Made by a program: the position numbers and the translations under genes | Notes under the pieces: model-generated | What the model was told of the DNA's origin: nothing | What the model saw: the letters and a program-made list of their open reading frames with translations, nothing else | The model's database searches: none | Assembly (NCBI RefSeq): GCF_008642315.1 | Contig: NZ_CP029192.1 | Coordinates: 4,712,001 to 4,776,000, forward strand | Length of the DNA: 64,000 bases | Direction: 5' to 3' | Origin: Streptomyces venezuelae | Lineage (GTDB): Bacteria; Actinomycetota; Actinomycetes; Streptomycetales; Streptomycetaceae | In this document: positions 35,680-44,046 of the stretch, piece by piece | How the letters are laid out: every line of letters begins with the position of its first letter | Position numbering within the stretch: position 1 is the stretch's first letter

Positions 35680-37266
35680 TTATCCGGGCCCCGGGGACCG
35701 GCCCCCGGCGGACCGGTCGGAGGAGGGGTCGGGGGAGGTCGGAGCGGGGGGCGCGCCCGGGCGGTTCTCCTTGGGGAGATGGCGGCTGACCTCCGCCTTC
35801 GTCAGGCCGAGGCCGCCCAGCCTGATCTCGTCCCAGGCCTGCAGCCGTTTGGTCGTACGGTCCAGGTAGAGGACCGACGCCTCGACCGGGTCCGGGTACT
35901 TGTCCTCGACCGCCCGCAGCCCGCTGCCGCCCGTCGACCCCTCGATGCGCAGCCGTGTGCCCTTCTCCATGACCTCCATCTCCTGGTGGTGGACGTGCCC
36001 CGCGAGGACGAGCGGCACCTCGCCGTCGGTCTCCCGCGCCGCCGTCGGGTTGTGGGCGACGGCCACGTCGACCGGGGTGCCCGCCGCGCTCTCGGCGCGC
36101 AGGGCGGAGGCGAGCCGTATCCCCGCGAGGTGCTCGACCGCGTCGCCGCCCGTCTTCGCCGAGCGGTCCGGCGTGTACTGCGGGTCGCCGATGCCGGCGA
36201 AGCGCAGGCCCGCGACGGTCTCGGCCCTGCCGTCGTCGAGGACGTGGACGTTCTTGAAGCGCTCCAGGTAGCGCTGGGTGGTGTGCGAGTCGTGGTTGCC
36301 GCGCACCCATACGTAGGGCGCGCCGAGGTCCGCGATCGGGTCCAGGAAGCCGTTCTCGGTGGCCGAGCCGTGGTCCATGGTGTCGCCCGAGTCGACGATG
36401 ACGTCGATGTCGTACTGCTCGACGAGGGACGAGATGATCTTCCAGCCCGCCGGGTTCAGATGGATGTCCGAGACGTGCAGGACGCGCATCGTGGTGGGGT
36501 CCGGCTGGTACGCGGGGAGCGTGGACGTCACGTCGTAGAGCTTGGTGACGTTGGTGACCAGGCGCGCCAACTCCTGCTGGTAGACGTCGAATTCACTGAC
36601 GATGCTGCGGGCGTCGCCGACGACGGAGGGGGCGCTGCTGAGCAGTCCTGAGAACTTCGGTTCCAGGACGGACTTCGGGTTCCAGGTGGCGTACGCGGCC
36701 GTGCCGGACGCGGCGAGGAGGGCGAGCGCGAGGCCGCCCGCCGCCAGGGCGCGGCGCGGGCGGCGGTAGACGGCCAGGCCGAGTGCGGTCGCGCCGGAGA
36801 CGACGGCGACGCAGGAGCGCACGGCCAGGTCGAGCGTGCCGTGGCCGACGTCGCGCGCCACCTCGTCCTCCAGGCCGGAGAGCCGCTCGGGGTGGTCGAC
36901 GAGGGCCTGGGAGCGGACCGGGTCCAGGCGGTCCACGTCGACGTCCAGGCGGATGGGGGCCGTGTGGGAGCGGAGTTCCAGGGCGCCGAGCGGCGAGACG
37001 TCGATCTTCGTGCCGCCGGAGACGGAGGGGCGCAGGGTCATGCGGGTGTCCATCGGGCCAACGGGCGCGCGCACGCTGCCGACGATGAGGAGCCCGAGCC
37101 AGGCGCCGAGCAGGACGACCGTGATCAGGCCGAGGGCGCGGGCGTACGGGTGGGGCGGGCTGACCAGCTCGTTGACGGGGTGGGTGCGGCGAGCGCGGTA
37201 GTGGCCTACGAGGGCGCGGCCCGCCCTGCGTACGCCCTGGAGGACGACCGTGACGTCGCGGGCCAT
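35680..37266 (-). CDS. Metallophosphoesterase with N-terminal membrane domain
   Basis: 528 residues from the ATG at 37266; a longer frame would overlap the divergent gene. Two to three membrane segments lie within the first 230 residues (LGLITVVLLGAWLGLLIVG and an Ala/Leu-rich pair). The calcineurin-like domain has the metal-site motifs DIHLNP, DSGDTMDHG, GNHDSH and GHVHHQ in order. The C-terminus is Pro/Ser-rich. The phosphodiesterase probably faces outward; substrate unknown. It is divergent from the mini-metallopeptidase gene. Confidence 0.9.
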   Translation of the reverse strand: MARDVTVVLQGVRRAGRALVGHYRARRTHPVNELVSPPHPYARALGLITVVLLGAWLGLLIVGSVRAPVGPMDTRMTLRPSVSGGTKIDVSPLGALELRSHTAPIRLDVDVDRLDPVRSQALVDHPERLSGLEDEVARDVGHGTLDLAVRSCVAVVSGATALGLAVYRRPRRALAAGGLALALLAASGTAAYATWNPKSVLEPKFSGLLSSAPSVVGDARSIVSEFDVYQQELARLVTNVTKLYDVTSTLPAYQPDPTTMRVLHVSDIHLNPAGWKIISSLVEQYDIDVIVDSGDTMDHGSATENGFLDPIADLGAPYVWVRGNHDSHTTQRYLERFKNVHVLDDGRAETVAGLRFAGIGDPQYTPDRSAKTGGDAVEHLAGIRLASALRAESAAGTPVDVAVAHNPTAARETDGEVPLVLAGHVHHQEMEVMEKGTRLRIEGSTGGSGLRAVEDKYPDPVEASVLYLDRTTKRLQAWDEIRLGGLGLTKAEVSRHLPKENRPGAPPAPTSPDPSSDRSAGGRSPGPG

Positions 37267-37337
37267 TGGTCCCGTATGCCCGTCCGGGGCGGTCGGTATG
37301 CCGGGACGGGACGAGGGGTGTGGCTGACAATGGGGGT

Positions 37338-37688
37338 GTGCTGGAGATGACACGCGAGGAGTTCGAGGAACTGGTCGGCGAGGCGCTCGACCGGATTCCG
37401 CCGGAGTTGACCCGGCTGATGGACAACGTGGCCGTGTTCGTCGAGGACGAGCCGCCGGCCGAGGACCCCGAGCTGCTCGGGCTGTACGAGGGGACTCCGC
37501 TGACCGACCGGGGCGAGTGGTACGCCGGGGTGCTGCCGGACCGCATCACGATCTACCGGGGGCCGACGCTGCGCATGTGCGAGTCGCGCGAGGACGTCGT
37601 CGCCGAGACGGAGATCACGGTGGTCCACGAGGTCGCCCACCACTTCGGGATCGACGACGAGCGGCTGCACGCGCTGGGGTACGGGTGA
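37338..37688 (+). CDS. Minimal zincin metallopeptidase
   Basis: 116 residues with a GTG start at 37338; an ATG three codons later (37347) is the alternative. The motif HExxHxxGxxD is complete: H97-E98, H101, G104 and D107 in VVHEVAHHFGIDD. The family consists of small cytoplasmic zinc-protease-like proteins of about 110-140 residues that are widespread in actinobacteria, with no known substrate. Confidence 0.88.
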   Translation: MLEMTREEFEELVGEALDRIPPELTRLMDNVAVFVEDEPPAEDPELLGLYEGTPLTDRGEWYAGVLPDRITIYRGPTLRMCESREDVVAETEITVVHEVAHHFGIDDERLHALGYG

Positions 37689-37840
37689 GCGGGTACGGGT
37701 GACCGGGCGCGGGTCCCGCGGATGAGTTCCGGGGACGTGTGAGCGAGGGCGTACGGGCGGGAGTGCGGGGCGGGCCTGTGGGGGTTGCGGTCCGTGTCCT
37801 CTTGCGGGCCGCGGGAGTTGGGCAGGGCGTCTCGATTCGC

Positions 37841-38035
37841 AGAGCCTGTGTCATGACCCCGGCCGGGTGGTCGCCGCCTGGCACGCACGCTCGCCGCGTC
37901 GCCGAAACGCCCTGGTAGCTCCTCCCCCAGGCCTGAAGGGCCCGGGGGGACCCCCACCGAGGGCGCTCCGGCGCCTTGCGGGAGCACGCACCAGACGACG
38001 CCCACTGATCCGGCCGGGGTCATGACGCAGGCTCT
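37841..38035. mobile_element. Fold-back MITE-like element, about 195 bp
   Basis: The left end 37841-37866 (begins AGAGCCTGTGTCATGACC) and the right end 38010-38035 are inverted repeats of 26 bp with one mismatch. Beyond the ends the arms continue as an imperfect inverted repeat (for example GTGGTCGCCGCCTGG against GTGGGCGTCGTCTGG), so the element is one long near-palindrome with its centre around 37920-37960. No coding capacity. A clear target duplication is not visible. It lies 8 bases upstream of the ribosome site of the next gene. Confidence 0.65.
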
Positions 38036-38059
38036 CAGCGCCTCAGGAGGTGCTCGGCC

Positions 38060-38605
38060 GTGCGCCAGTTGTACGTTCCCGTCCGTTGGGCCGTGGTCGC
38101 GGTGGCCGTAGCGGCGACCGCGGGCTGCATGAGCATCGGTGACGACGGGAACGGCCCGGCGCCCGACCGTTCCGCGGGCCGGCACGGCGGTGCGGCCGCC
38201 CCCGACGGCGGCCCCGTGACGCAGGGCGGTGACGTCGACCCGGAGGACGAGCGCGGGCGGGCCGACGGGCGCGGCAAGGGCAAGAAGAAGGGCAAGGGCC
38301 GGTCGTCCCGCGGCGGCGAGGTGGAGCAGGGCGCCGCCGAGCCCTCGGAGTCCTCGTCGGCGACGAAGTCCGAGAGGCCGCCGAAGCCCGGCGGGCCGGG
38401 CAAGCCGGCCCCCACACGGCCGAGGCCCACGCCGACACGGACGACCCCGACGCCGGACCCGCCGAAGCCCACGCCGACCCCGACGCCGGATCCGACCACT
38501 CCGGAGCCGTCGTCCTCGGAGGGCTCGGGGCAGGACGCGCAGTTGCAGCGGCGGGACGGGGAAATCGTGGGCCGCGAGCCGTCGCCGCAGGTCGGGCCGC
38601 GTTAG
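38060..38605 (+). CDS. Pro/Thr-rich lipoprotein, unknown function
   Basis: 181 residues, GTG start with AGGAGGT 9 bases upstream. A signal peptide ends in the lipobox ATAGC with C23. The mature part is disordered: a Lys/Gly cluster (GRGKGKKKGKGR), then a Pro/Thr region with many TPTP and RPTPTR units, then a short Gln/Arg tail. It looks like a cell-wall spanning spacer. No domain recognised. A MITE-like repeat lies directly upstream and may carry or disturb its promoter. Confidence 0.7.
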   Translation: MRQLYVPVRWAVVAVAVAATAGCMSIGDDGNGPAPDRSAGRHGGAAAPDGGPVTQGGDVDPEDERGRADGRGKGKKKGKGRSSRGGEVEQGAAEPSESSSATKSERPPKPGGPGKPAPTRPRPTPTRTTPTPDPPKPTPTPTPDPTTPEPSSSEGSGQDAQLQRRDGEIVGREPSPQVGPR

Positions 38606-38663
38606 AGGGGGCAGGTGGACAGCGGGTGGACACCCCTCCCGGGTACCTCTGGGAGGGGGCGGT

Positions 38664-38693
38664 TTGCCATCCGGGGTGGGGGGTGCGTATGGT
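38664..38693 (+). promoter_or_regulatory. Candidate promoter of the DEAD-box helicase gene
   Basis: TTGCCA (38664-38669), 18-base spacer, TATGGT (38688-38693). It predicts a 5' leader of about 150 bases, long enough for RNA-level control, as is common for cold-inducible helicase genes. Confidence 0.5.
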
Positions 38694-38850
38694 GGTAGAT
38701 CGTTTGATCCCATTTGCCCGGCGCCGACACAGAAGAGCGCCGCGTGGCGCGTACTCTCCCTTGCCGTGGCTGACCGCATAGAGGCGGTCCATTGCGAAAT
38801 CACGGAGTTGACGGGCGCGTGCCGAGACTCCGGAAGGTTTCGCATTTCGC

Positions 38851-41076
38851 ATGTCCATTTCCAGTTCTGACCACGCCGTCCTGCCCGAGAACGAGATCGT
38901 CGAGTCCGTCGAGAACGACGCCGTAGAGGCCGTCGCCGCCGACATCGCCGAGACCGTCGAGGCCCAGGACGTCACCGAGGCCGACGCCTCCCAGGCCGAC
39001 GCCGACGCCGAGCCCGAGACCACCTTCGCGGACCTCGGTCTGCCCGAGGGCGTCGTCCGCAAGCTCGCGCAGAACGGCGTGACCACCCCCTTCCCGATCC
39101 AGGCCGCGACCATCCCGGACGCCCTGGCCGGCAAGGACATCCTCGGCCGCGGCCGCACCGGCTCCGGCAAGACCCTCTCCTTCGGTCTGCCGATGCTGGC
39201 GACGCTGGCCGCCGAGGGCCGCACCGAGAAGAAGAAGCCCCGCGGCGTCATCCTCACGCCGACGCGTGAGCTCGCGATGCAGGTCGCGGACGCCCTCCAG
39301 CCGTACGGCGACGTGCTCGGCCTGAAGATGAAGGTCGTCTGCGGCGGTACGTCGATGGGCAACCAGATCTACGCCCTGGAGCGCGGCGTCGACATCCTCG
39401 TCGCCACCCCGGGCCGTCTGCGCGACATCATCAACCGCGGCGCCTGCTCGCTGGAGAACACCCAGATCGCCGTCCTCGACGAGGCCGACCAGATGTCGGA
39501 CCTGGGCTTCCTGCCCGAGGTCACCGAGCTGCTCGACCAGGTCCCGTCCGGCGGCCAGCGCATGCTGTTCTCGGCCACGATGGAGAACGAGATCTCCACG
39601 CTGGTCAAGCGCTACCTGACCAACCCGGTGACGCACGAGGTCGACAGCGCCCAGGGCAACGTCACGACCATGACGCACCACATCCTGATCGTGAAGCCGC
39701 GCGACAAGGCGCCGGTCACCGCCGCCATCGCCGCCCGCAAGGGCCGCACGATCATCTTCGTCCGCACCCAGCTGGGCGCCGACCGCATCGCCGAGCAGCT
39801 CTGCGACTCGGGTGTGAAGGCCGACGCGCTGCACGGCGGCATGACGCAGGGTGCCCGCACCCGCGTCCTGGAGGACTTCAAGAAGGGCTACGTCAACGCC
39901 CTCGTCGCCACCGACGTCGCCGCGCGCGGCATCCACGTCGACGGCATCGACCTGGTCCTGAACGTGGACCCGGCCGGCGACCACAAGGACTACCTGCACC
40001 GCTCCGGCCGTACGGCCCGCGCGGGCCGCTCCGGCACGGTCGTCTCGCTCTCGCTGCCGCACCAGCGCCGCCAGATCTTCCGCCTCATGGAGGACGCGGG
40101 CGTCGACGCCTCGCGCCACATCATCAACGGCGGCGGCACCTTCGACCCGGAGGTCGCCGAGATCACCGGCGCCCGCTCGATGACCGAGGTCCAGGCCGAC
40201 TCCGCGGGCAACGCCGCGACCCAGGCCGAGCGTGAGGTCAAGGACCTCACCAAGGAGCTGGAGCGCGCCACGCGCCGCGCCGCCGAGCTGCGCGAGGAGG
40301 CCGACCGCCTCACCGCGCGTGCCGCCCGCGAGCGCGGTGACGACCCGGAGGTGGCGGTCGCCGAGGCCACCGCCGCCGCGGAGGCGATCGTCGAGGCCGC
40401 CGCCGTGTCGGTGCCGGAGCAGCCGGCCCCCGCCGCCGAGCGTTCCTCCTCGTACGACAACCGTCGTCCGCAGCGCGACGAGCGCGGCAACTACGAGCGC
40501 GACCGCCGTGGCGACAACCGTGGTGGCGGCTTCCGTCGCGACGAGCGCCGTGACGACAACCGTGGTGGCGGCTTCAGCCGTGACCGTCGTGACGACAACC
40601 GTGGCGGTGGCTTCAGCCGTGACCGCCGCGACGACAACCGCGGTGGCGGCTTCCGTCGCGACGACAACCGTGGTGGCGGTTTCAACCGTGACCGTCGTGA
40701 CGACAACCGTGGCGGTGGTTTCAGCCGTGACCGTCGTGACGACAACCGTGGTGGCGGCTTCCGTCGCGACGAGCGTCGTGACGACAACCGTGGTGGCGGT
40801 TTCAGCCGTGACCGCCGCGACGACAACCGCGGTGGCGGCTTCCGCCGCGACGACCGTCCCTCGGGCGGCTTCCGCCGTGACGACCGCCCGTCCGGCGGCC
40901 ACCGCGGCAGCGACCGTCCGTTCAACCGCGACCGCCGCGACGACCGTCCCTCGGGCGGCTACCGCTCCGGCGGCCACGACCGCCCGTCGTACAACCGCCG
41001 TGACGACCGCTCCGGCTCCGGCACGGGTTCGTTCGGCCGCCGCGACGACAAGCCGCGCTGGAAGCGCAACGGCTGA
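38851..41076 (+). CDS. DEAD-box RNA helicase with C-terminal RGG-type repeat tail
   Basis: 741 residues. After an acidic 55-residue N-terminus comes the helicase core: Q-motif FADLGL with TPFPIQ (Q84), Walker A GRTGSGKT (101-108), PTRELA, TPGR, DEAD 210-213, SAT, HGGMTQGAR and HRSGRTARAG. From about 440 an Arg/Glu coiled region leads into a low-complexity tail (about 530-741) of tandem DDNRGGGF-SRDRR units, then RPSGG units. The core unwinds RNA; the tail should bind RNA and may drive condensation. A 26-residue-scale repeat is also visible at DNA level. Followed by a 14-bp terminator. Confidence 0.95.
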   Translation: MSISSSDHAVLPENEIVESVENDAVEAVAADIAETVEAQDVTEADASQADADAEPETTFADLGLPEGVVRKLAQNGVTTPFPIQAATIPDALAGKDILGRGRTGSGKTLSFGLPMLATLAAEGRTEKKKPRGVILTPTRELAMQVADALQPYGDVLGLKMKVVCGGTSMGNQIYALERGVDILVATPGRLRDIINRGACSLENTQIAVLDEADQMSDLGFLPEVTELLDQVPSGGQRMLFSATMENEISTLVKRYLTNPVTHEVDSAQGNVTTMTHHILIVKPRDKAPVTAAIAARKGRTIIFVRTQLGADRIAEQLCDSGVKADALHGGMTQGARTRVLEDFKKGYVNALVATDVAARGIHVDGIDLVLNVDPAGDHKDYLHRSGRTARAGRSGTVVSLSLPHQRRQIFRLMEDAGVDASRHIINGGGTFDPEVAEITGARSMTEVQADSAGNAATQAEREVKDLTKELERATRRAAELREEADRLTARAARERGDDPEVAVAEATAAAEAIVEAAAVSVPEQPAPAAERSSSYDNRRPQRDERGNYERDRRGDNRGGGFRRDERRDDNRGGGFSRDRRDDNRGGGFSRDRRDDNRGGGFRRDDNRGGGFNRDRRDDNRGGGFSRDRRDDNRGGGFRRDERRDDNRGGGFSRDRRDDNRGGGFRRDDRPSGGFRRDDRPSGGHRGSDRPFNRDRRDDRPSGGYRSGGHDRPSYNRRDDRSGSGTGSFGRRDDKPRWKRNG

Positions 41077-41088
41077 CGCACAGCCATG

Positions 41089-41124
41089 AAGGGCCCGCCC
41101 GACACTCCAGTCGGGCGGGCCCTT
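41089..41124 (+). terminator. Terminator of the DEAD-box gene
   Basis: 14-bp perfect stem (41089-41102 with 41111-41124), 8-base loop. Confidence 0.85.
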
Positions 41125-41192
41125 CGGCGTAAACGGCGATACCCGATCGGATGTCGAGGCCCGTCCCGCTATGCTCGGGGGTGCACCGACGC

Positions 41193-41265
41193 GGACCGTT
41201 AGCTCAATTGGCAGAGCAGTGGACTTTTAATCCATTGGTTGTGGGTTCGAGTCCCACACGGTCTA
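41193..41265 (+). tRNA. tRNA-Lys(TTT)
   Basis: Acceptor GGACCGT/ACGGTCT (first pair G-T), D-arm GCTC/GAGC, anticodon loop CTTTTAA (TTT) in stem GTGGA/TCCAT, T-loop TTCGAGT, discriminator A. TATGCT (41170-41175) is a likely -10. Its last three bases overlap the stop of the convergent gene. Confidence 0.96.
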
Positions 41266-41925
41266 CGGGTGAAGCCCCCGGTCAGCCACAGGCAGGCCGG
41301 GGGCTTCGTCGTGCCGTGGGACGGATCTCTTCGCGGTGTGCCGGGTCAGGGACCGGCCGTCGCCGCAGCACGGGCCGCACTCCAGGCGTGGCTGTCCCGG
41401 TTCGCCGCCGATGTTGTAGGCCAGGCGCTGCTCGACGCCGCAGGTGCGCAGGTCGAATCCGCACCGGGCGCACAGGAGCCCCATCGCCGCGGCCTGTTCG
41501 GTCGTCCAGGTGGGCCACTCCGCGGCGAGGGACGGCAGGAGTTTCATCACCATGCCGGTGGGGCGTGCCTCGCAGTAGGGGAAGGGGAAGCCGAAGTGCG
41601 CGTCGGGGATCTCGTCGATCTGCTGCCGGAGCTGCGGCATCCAGCGGACCAGTCCGGTCAGGTCCGGGAAGGGGACGCGGACCTCCTGGCCCTTGCGCGG
41701 AGCCCCGTCGCGGCCCCGCGGCGGGCGGAACGCGACCACGATCGTGTGCGGCACCTTGAGGACGTCCAGGTCCCGGGAGAGCTCCGCCGCGGACAACGTC
41801 CACGGTCCGGTCCGGTACTCGCGCCACATCGCCAGGCCGCCACCGGTCAGCACGCTGTCGCTGCGCACCGCCGAACCGATCCTGCGCTGCGCGCCCTGTT
41901 CGTCCTCGGTTGCCACCTGTGCCAT
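41263..41925 (-). CDS. Hypothetical protein with C-terminal cysteine pairs, abutting tRNA-Lys
   Basis: 220 residues from the ATG at 41925 with AGGAGGT 6 bases upstream. Family not recognised. Visible features: GGLAMWREYRTGPWTLSAAE, an Arg/Pro-rich segment FRPPRGRDGAPRKG, and cysteines LLCARCGFDLRTCG and LECGPCCGDG that could form a zinc site. No membrane segment. The TAG stop lies inside the 3' end of tRNA-Lys, and the 3' part of the frame reads over the tRNA flank, an arrangement typical of genes left by elements integrated at tRNA ends; this is inference. Confidence 0.65.
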   Translation of the reverse strand: MAQVATEDEQGAQRRIGSAVRSDSVLTGGGLAMWREYRTGPWTLSAAELSRDLDVLKVPHTIVVAFRPPRGRDGAPRKGQEVRVPFPDLTGLVRWMPQLRQQIDEIPDAHFGFPFPYCEARPTGMVMKLLPSLAAEWPTWTTEQAAAMGLLCARCGFDLRTCGVEQRLAYNIGGEPGQPRLECGPCCGDGRSLTRHTAKRSVPRHDEAPGLPVADRGLHP

Positions 41926-42357
41926 GGGTGTACCTCCTGATCGCACGTACGACTGCTACGACTGCGCGGTGAAAAGGCGGCGCTGGCGTCGCGGATGTGC
42001 CTGGAGATGATGTTCGTCGCGGGGCGGCGGGCGGGCGCGTTCGTGCACGCCCGGGCGTCGGGTGGCAACGGTCGCCTCCGGGGTCTGGGGAAGCCGGCGT
42101 CTGTGCGCCACCGACCATCCTGCCCGCGGCGGCCGGGGGCCAGCCACAGCGACGCGGTCGCGTCTCGAATCGGCCGGGCGTTGGCGCGGGTGTCACTTGT
42201 GAGGGGGCGTTGCGGGTTCACTGTTCGCCCGTTGCGCACACCGTGCGCAGTGCGTACAGTGTTCGCAAGAAGAGCACGTCGTGCGCAACGCGACGGAGCT
42301 TCTCGCATTCGACGGATGTGCCCACGTCCCGCCGCCCACGTTCTGGGGGAGACCTCG
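41926..42357. promoter_or_regulatory. Divergent region with MFS promoter and operator
   Basis: 432 bases without a defendable gene. For the MFS gene: TTGCGC (42232-42237), 17-base spacer, TACAGT (42255-42260). Overlapping the -10 is TGCGTAC-AGT-GTTCGCA (42251-42267), a 7-bp inverted repeat with one mismatch, and several further GTGCGCA units flank it. On the other side TACGACTGC is repeated in tandem (41948-41965) before the minus-strand gene. Confidence 0.5.
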
Positions 42358-43887
42358 ATGGAAGAGCGCCGTAACCCGCGCCGCTGGCTGATCCTGATCG
42401 TGCTCTGCCTGAGCACCCTCGTCCTGGTCGTGGACAACATGGTCCTGACCGTCTCGGTCCCGCCGATCGCCGAGGACCTCGGCGCGGACGCGCAGGACAT
42501 CCAGTGGATCATCGAGTCGTACATCCTGGTCTTCGCCGGGCTGCTGCTCACCGCGGGCAGCCTCTCCGACCGGTTCGGACGGCGGCGCGTGATGATCGTG
42601 GGGCTCGCGCTCTTCGGCGCGGCGTCGCTCCTGGCCACCGTCGCCCAGAATCCCGAACAGCTCATCGCGGGACGGGTGTTGATGGGCATCGGCGGCGCCC
42701 TGATCATGCCGAGCACGCTGTCGATCCTCATCACCGTCTTCGACGACGAGGAGCGGCGCAAGGCGATCGGCGCCTGGAGCGCGGTCGCGGTGGTCGGCCT
42801 GGTCGGCGGGCCCGTCCTGGGCGGCGTCCTCATCGCCCACTTCTGGTGGGGCGCGGTGTTCCTGATGAACGTTCCGATCGCCGGCCTCGCCATCGTCGCC
42901 GCGCTCGTCCTGATGCCCGAGTCCAAGGGCCCGGCCCGCAAGGCCGACCCGCTCGGCATGGTCCTCTCCGTCGTCGGCATGACCGCGCTGGTCTGGACGA
43001 TCATCGAGTCCGCCGAGTCGGGCCCGGGCGACCCGAGTACGCAGCTGTCGCTCGCCGTCGCGGTCCTCGCACTGGCGGCCTTCGCCTGCTGGGAGATCCG
43101 CACGGACGCGCCGATGGTCCCGCTCTCGCTCTTCCGCAGCCGCGTCTTCAGCGGCGCCAGCTTCTCCCTCGTCCTGCTGACCTTCGCCAACGGCGGGCTG
43201 ATGCTCGTCCTCACCCAGTACCTCCAGTTCGTGCTCGGCTACTCGCCCGCCAGGACCGGCCTCGCCTTCGCCCCGATGGCCGTCGCCACGCTCGTCTTCA
43301 ACGGCATCGGCGCCACGCTCGGCAACAAGATCGGCAACCGCCCGATGACCGCGGCCGGCCTGGCCGTCATCGCCGCCGGCTTCGGCGCCCTCGCCTCCCT
43401 GCCCTCGGACGCCGGTTTCGCGATGCTCGCCGCGGCGATGGTCCTGATCGGCATCGGCGGCGGCCTGGCGATGCCCGCGGCGACCGCCGCCCTGATGAGC
43501 GCGGTGCCGGCCGAGCACGCCGGGGTCGGGTCCGCCCTCAACGACACGGTCCAGCAGGCCGGTGCGGCCCTCGGTGTCGCCGTCCTCGGCACCGTCCTCT
43601 CCCGCACCTACACCGACGCGATGCCCGACTCCGCCCCCGCCGAGGCCGGCCACTCCGTCTCGGACGCCCTGGCCCTGGCCGCCGCCACGCACGACGGCAC
43701 CCTCGCCACGACCGCCCGCGAGGCCTTCACCCAGGCGATGTCCGCCAGCTTCTGGGCAGGCGCGGCAGGCGTCCTGGCCGCGGCGGCCCTGGCCGTCGTC
43801 CTCATCCGCGACACCAAGAGCCCCGCACCAAAGGCGCGGCAGGACGACCTCACCCGGACCGGCACCGACCTGACCACGGCGGCCTGA
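42358..43887 (+). CDS. MFS drug-resistance transporter, DHA2 (14-TM) family
   Basis: 509 residues from the ATG at 42358 with GGGGGAGA upstream; the frame before it is a shadow. Motif A GSLSDRFGRRRVM follows the second segment, and motif C-like AVVGLVGGPVLGGVL marks an exporter; DNMVLTVSVPPIAEDL in segment one is typical of the EmrB/QacA group. About 14 membrane segments. It exports drugs or metabolites with proton antiport. A palindrome over its promoter suggests control by a TetR- or MarR-type repressor encoded elsewhere. Confidence 0.93.
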   Translation: MEERRNPRRWLILIVLCLSTLVLVVDNMVLTVSVPPIAEDLGADAQDIQWIIESYILVFAGLLLTAGSLSDRFGRRRVMIVGLALFGAASLLATVAQNPEQLIAGRVLMGIGGALIMPSTLSILITVFDDEERRKAIGAWSAVAVVGLVGGPVLGGVLIAHFWWGAVFLMNVPIAGLAIVAALVLMPESKGPARKADPLGMVLSVVGMTALVWTIIESAESGPGDPSTQLSLAVAVLALAAFACWEIRTDAPMVPLSLFRSRVFSGASFSLVLLTFANGGLMLVLTQYLQFVLGYSPARTGLAFAPMAVATLVFNGIGATLGNKIGNRPMTAAGLAVIAAGFGALASLPSDAGFAMLAAAMVLIGIGGGLAMPAATAALMSAVPAEHAGVGSALNDTVQQAGAALGVAVLGTVLSRTYTDAMPDSAPAEAGHSVSDALALAAATHDGTLATTAREAFTQAMSASFWAGAAGVLAAAALAVVLIRDTKSPAPKARQDDLTRTGTDLTTAA

Positions 43888-43912
43888 CCCCCCGCCCGCG
43901 CCGCGCTCCTCC

Positions 43913-43932
43913 AGGGCCCCTCAGGGGGCCCT
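43913..43932 (+). terminator. Terminator of the MFS gene
   Basis: AGGGCCCC-TCAG-GGGGCCCT, 8-bp perfect stem, followed by TCGG. Confidence 0.65.
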
Positions 43933-44046
43933 TCGGCGTTCCGTCGCCCGAACGGCCCAGCCCTGCCGTGCGCGGCCGCGGGGCGCGGGTGACGCTGAAC
44001 TGCCGGTGGCCGCCCGGAGGTCGGCGGCGCGGCGGGAGGTTCGGCA

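Noticed and set aside
38800..40977. 725-codon minus-strand ORF with Thr/Val/Ala repeats
   Set aside because: Its repeats are the mirror of the RGG repeats of the DEAD-box gene; not an independent protein.
41956..42147. Minus-strand 63-codon ORF before the unknown gene at tRNA-Lys
   Set aside because: Arg/Pro/His-rich, no ribosome site, probably untranslated leader.
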